Below, piece after piece: positions 62,754 to 64,000 of a stretch of DNA of 64,000 nucleotides. Within the stretch, counting starts at the first letter, position 1, and every line of letters starts with the position of its first letter. Under the pieces are notes generated by a model. That model did not search any database. It was not told where the DNA came from and was given only the letters and a program-made list of their open reading frames with translations. Both the position numbers and the translations under genes were made by a program. The DNA is from Methylococcus sp. (GTDB lineage: Bacteria; Pseudomonadota; Gammaproteobacteria; Methylococcales; Methylococcaceae): positions 1-64,000 of the forward strand of contig JAQTYA010000003.1 of assembly GCA_028688525.1 (NCBI GenBank). The letters are read 5' to 3'.

Positions 62754-63778
62754 GGCGCCGCGACCTTCTGGCGGATGCCGTCCAGGAGTTCGTCGATCAG
62801 CGCCGTCCGCCGCAGTTCGTACACCGGGTTGAAGAACACGCGGTGGGCGATGGTCTCGCGGAAGATGCCGTGAATGTCTTCCGGCACGACGTACTCGCGG
62901 CCGTCCAGCCAGGCGGCGACCCTGGCGGCGCGCATCATCATGCTCACGCCGCGGGCACTGGCTCCGGCCAGGATCAGCCGGTCCATGTCGATGCCATCCA
63001 GCTTGACCCCGTAGTCGGCCGGGCGGCGGGTGGCCTCCCACAGGTCCAGCGCGTACTGCTGCAAGGTCTCGCTGGCCGTAACCGATTGCTGGATGACGGG
63101 CGCGATCTGCGGGATTTCGCGGTAGGGCAGGAGGCCCGGCGTCAGGCCGTCGAGCAATCGGTCGGCGTCGTGGAACTTAGGATCGAACATCAGGGCGCGG
63201 CGCAAAGCCGGGTCGGCCGGGGTTTCGATGTGCAGTTCCATCATGAAGCGGTCGCGCGCCGCCGAGGGGATCTCGAAGGTTTCCTCCTTCTCCACCCGGT
63301 TGCGGTCGGCGAAGACCTGCAGGTAGGGGAAGAAATGCTCGCGGTTGAAGGCGCTCACGGCGTGCTCGGCCATGATCCGCAGCAGCAGCGAATGCACCTG
63401 CGGGCGGGCGCGGTTGACCTCGTTGAAGAAGAAGACCGAGAGCTCCTCGCCGTGCTTGAGCACCGGGCCGGGATCGACCTGCGGCTTGCCGAGCTCGTTG
63501 ATGTAAGTGTGGTAGACCAGGTCGTTCGGCATCAGGTCGATGGTGCCCTCGACGCGCTCGTAGGCGCCTCCTAGGCAGCGCGCTACGGCGCGCAGCAAAG
63601 TGGTCTTGCCGACGCCGACGTCGCCTTCGAGCATCACGTGGCCGCGGGCGAACACGGCGATAAGAATGTGGCGGATCGGCTGGTCCAGCCCGATCACGGC
63701 CTTTCCGACTTCGTGCTCGAAGCTCAGCGCACGCTGGCGCCAGTCGGCGAGTTGGGTGTGTTTCAGATCAGCGGACAT
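62750..63778 (-). CDS. mxaR: MoxR-type AAA+ ATPase MxaR
   Basis: A 342-residue AAA+ ATPase with Walker A 'EGDVGVGKTTLLRAVARC', Walker B region 'LSVFFFNEVNRARPQVHSLL', sensor-type 'FEIPSAARDRFMMELHIETP', and lid domain 'ILAGASARGVSMMMRAARVA'. MoxR proteins act as chaperone-like ATPases with vWA partners, here MxaS, MxaC and MxaL. First gene of the RSACKL block; mxaF itself would lie further right. Confidence 0.93.
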   Translation of the reverse strand: MSADLKHTQLADWRQRALSFEHEVGKAVIGLDQPIRHILIAVFARGHVMLEGDVGVGKTTLLRAVARCLGGAYERVEGTIDLMPNDLVYHTYINELGKPQVDPGPVLKHGEELSVFFFNEVNRARPQVHSLLLRIMAEHAVSAFNREHFFPYLQVFADRNRVEKEETFEIPSAARDRFMMELHIETPADPALRRALMFDPKFHDADRLLDGLTPGLLPYREIPQIAPVIQQSVTASETLQQYALDLWEATRRPADYGVKLDGIDMDRLILAGASARGVSMMMRAARVAAWLDGREYVVPEDIHGIFRETIAHRVFFNPVYELRRTALIDELLDGIRQKVAAP

Positions 63779-63812
63779 GGCGAATCCGGAAAGTACAGGG
63801 TCTCAAAACGAG

Positions 63813-63837
63813 CGATGCCCGGCGGCACCGGGCATCG
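63813..63837 (-). terminator. Hairpin upstream of mxaR
   Basis: A perfect 10-bp stem (CGATGCCCGG / CCGGGCATCG, 5-nt loop) followed on the minus strand by CGTTTTGAG. With only four T it may attenuate rather than fully stop transcription from the preceding gene into mxaR. Confidence 0.55.
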
Positions 63838-63864
63838 GAGTATCGTTAGGGCGAACCGGAGCCC

Positions 63865-64000
63865 TCAGCTCTTCTGTTCGGCAGCGATGAGGTCGTCGAA
63901 ACGCTTCAGCTGGTAACGGGTGAATTCTATCAACTGGTAACCCACGTCGAAGACAAGCTTGTACAGGGCAGGGGCGAGGTAGACCTTGTAGCCGACGAAG
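63865..64000 (-). CDS. Unidentified protein, C-terminal part only
   Basis: The frame is open from the window edge to TGA at 63865-63867. The last 44 residues include 'LAPALYKLVFDVGYQLIEFT' and end 'LKRFDDLIAAEQKS'. This is not the MxaI C-terminus as I remember it. Position upstream of mxaR suggests a gene of the methanol dehydrogenase cluster. Confidence 0.6.
   Translation of the reverse strand, partial: FVGYKVYLAPALYKLVFDVGYQLIEFTRYQLKRFDDLIAAEQKS

Noticed and set aside
63865..64000. Calling the partial gene mxaI
   Set aside because: The visible C-terminus does not resemble the MxaI tail as I know it, so it is left unnamed.

Overview
The window looks like a gammaproteobacterial methanotroph of the Methylococcus/Methylocaldum kind. 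The main evidence is the right end, where an mxaR-S-A-C-K-L block encodes accessory proteins of the PQQ/calcium methanol dehydrogenase. Supporting signs are two very heme-rich c-type cytochromes, a CopC-type copper protein, an N-ATPase-type atpD-atpC pair, and gammaproteobacterial gene orders such as pilU-pilT-yggS-proC-yggT and sdhB-sdhE-ygfX. Base composition is GC-rich. No tRNA, CRISPR array, insertion sequence or prophage was recognised.

Layout, 0-16 kb. A truncated surface protein with a Pro/Thr/Ser repeat linker is followed by GtrA and a GT2 polyprenyl-phosphate glycosyltransferase. On the minus strand a four-gene operon follows: 21-heme cytochrome, 11-heme cytochrome, TPR/outer-membrane beta-barrel, and a PMT-type (GT39) glycosyltransferase. 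This could be a glycosylated porin-cytochrome conduit. RNase P RNA (rnpB) comes next, then an SDR, two related monoheme cytochromes around slp, yjbQ and a LOG gene, and a TonB-dependent receptor. Layout, 16-25 kb. One long minus-strand operon encodes an Asp-box beta-propeller, CopC, two membrane-anchored periplasmic proteins, a LolD/MacB-like ATPase, an FtsX-like permease, a ZnuA-like protein with altered metal ligands, and a DUF3147 protein. It is probably a metal-handling system (copper or zinc) of uncertain direction.

Layout, 25-39 kb. A perfect SOS box precedes lexA-imuA-imuB, with no dnaE2 behind it. Next are a methyltransferase, two Gly/Tyr-rich lipoproteins, three tandem perfect hairpins, an orphan atpD-atpC pair, a sulfurtransferase, a 32-residue membrane peptide gene with its own terminator, dapE, an ArsC/Spx-like gene and sdhCDA. 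Layout, 39-48 kb. metH is followed by a glutaredoxin-like gene, fumC, sdhB, sdhE, ygfX and a vWA protein. sdhB is therefore about 7.6 kb from sdhA and on the other strand.

Layout, 48-64 kb. A HAF-repeat protein gene is frameshifted by an exact 7-bp tandem duplication. The pilU/pilT ATPases, yggS-proC-yggT, and a large PAS-GGDEF-EAL gene follow; the last appears to carry a one-base frameshift near its 5' end. trmB and the mxa block close the window, which ends inside an unidentified gene. Start codons were re-chosen from ribosome-binding sites, ATGA/GTGA overlaps and family lengths where the longest frame was implausible.
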